From positions 1-5,426 of the forward strand of contig BTRG01000087.1 in NCBI GenBank assembly GCA_036986275.1: 5,426 nt of DNA. The letters run 5' to 3'. Position 1 is the first letter of the stretch; each line of letters opens with the position of its first letter. Source of the stretch: BTRG01 sp036986275. GTDB taxonomy: Bacteria; Pseudomonadota; Gammaproteobacteria; Acidiferrobacterales; SZUA-150. The notes beneath the pieces were generated by a model that worked only from the letters and a program-made list of their open reading frames with translations, had not been told where the DNA came from and made no database searches. Positions 5,053-5,426 of this stretch are shown here, piece by piece. Position numbers and translations under genes: made by a program.

Positions 5053-5426
5053 ATTACCAGCTCCGTAGGATCACTCTCGTAACAATCCCCGGATTGCGTT
5101 TCACTCCATCCGGCTACATGCTAACCACAGCCTCGTAGGTTGGGTTAGGTGCACATTAGCACCAGGGTTAATGTTCACAACCATCGCCAGGCGTGCACCG
5201 TAACCCAACATTCCGCGAATGTTCAGGCTCAGTCGTTGGGTTACGATGCGCCTAACCAGAATCGGTAGACAGAAAATATTGTTGTTGTGCATCTAACCAA
5301 ACCTACTTTGTTTACTGAAGCAAACCACCCCGCGGCACCAGCAGTAGGCGCTTTAGGTGAGCTGATGGGGTATTCGCTGAAGGAGCACTCTGATTTAAGA
5401 CATTCTTAGACAATCAGGATGGTTAA
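5053..5426. other. Gene-free right flank
   Basis: After the terminator this stretch contains repeat copy B and then about 117 bases of unassigned sequence. A 40-codon open frame (GTG 5287 to TAG 5409) exists, but its start lies inside the repeat arm, it has no ribosome binding site and I recognise no family, so I do not annotate it as a gene. The next gene is presumably beyond the window. Confidence 0.55.
5089..5309 (+). repeat. Compound intergenic repeat, copy B (more complete)
   Basis: Second copy of the repeat at 54-260, in the same orientation. It starts with a CCGGAT (5089-5094)/ATCCGG (5108-5113) hairpin, then GGCTACAT and GCCTC. The main element has outer 20-base inverted ends: 5135-5154 (GTAGGTTGGGTTAGGTGCAC) and 5287-5306, whose reverse complement matches at 18 of 20 positions. 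Inside lie a second inverted pair, 5193-5209 (GTGCACCGTAACCCAAC) and 5235-5251 (GTTGGGTTACGATGCGC), matching at 15 of 17, and a small perfect 7-bp hairpin AACATTC-CGC-GAATGTT (5207-5223). It is non-coding and has no transposase. Possible natures are a MITE-like element or a REP-like palindromic cluster. Confidence 0.82.

Noticed and set aside
5203..5241. attC-like integron site: ACCCAAC (RYYYAAC) at 5203-5209 and GTTGGGT (GTTRRRY) at 5235-5241, also seen in copy A
   Set aside because: The two boxes fit the consensus letters, but the whole site would be about 39 bases, shorter than known attC sites, no inner L boxes are visible, no integrase gene is present, and the boxes are explained by the larger GTTGGGTTA palindrome. 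A covariance-model attC search would settle it.
5287..5409. 40-codon open frame GTG to TAG at the right edge
   Set aside because: The start lies in the arm of the palindromic repeat, there is no ribosome binding site, and no family is recognised; chance cannot be excluded.

Overview
The window looks like chromosomal, moderately GC-rich DNA from a Gram-negative proteobacterium, most likely a gammaproteobacterium. This rests on several type I signal peptides, an outer-membrane-type lipoprotein signal, a periplasmic TlpA-like thioredoxin, and intergenic repeats of a kind (CCGGAT hairpins and GTTGGGTTA palindromes) common in environmental gammaproteobacteria. The taxonomic assignment is an inference from general knowledge; no rRNA, tRNA or species-diagnostic marker is present.

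Layout. Positions 1-320 hold no gene and consist largely of intergenic repeats (copy A). Two minus-strand genes follow as a tight operon: an exported alpha/beta-hydrolase-like protein (start 1584, stop 838) and a TlpA/ResA-like thioredoxin-fold protein (start 836, stop 321), separated by a single base. A 63-bp divergent spacer separates them from a plus-strand run of three genes: an unrecognised acidic exported protein (1648-2223), a ketopantoate-reductase-like Rossmann protein (2234-2998) and a YjcF-like GNAT acetyltransferase (3021-3479). After a 230-bp spacer comes a separately transcribed 431-residue lipoprotein (3710-5005) with a strong ribosome binding site and a perfect 10-bp-stem terminator (5027-5052). 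A second copy of the compound repeat (copy B, 5089-5309) lies beyond it in the same orientation as copy A, so the six genes are bracketed by direct repeats. The last 117 bases hold nothing I can call a gene.

How the parts may work together. Four of the six products are predicted to leave the cytoplasm (periplasm or outer membrane), which fits an envelope theme. The only cysteines expected in exported proteins, apart from the TlpA active site, are the four in the mature lipoprotein, making it the one local candidate disulfide client. The KPR-like and GNAT proteins are cytosolic enzymes of unknown substrate. I see no defence system, toxin-antitoxin pair, CRISPR array, transposase or integrase. 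The most unusual structural feature is the four-arm palindromic repeat at both ends. The most interesting proteins are the hydrolase-like protein that lacks a recognisable catalytic histidine and the lipoprotein with an EF-hand-like loop and paired cysteine motifs.
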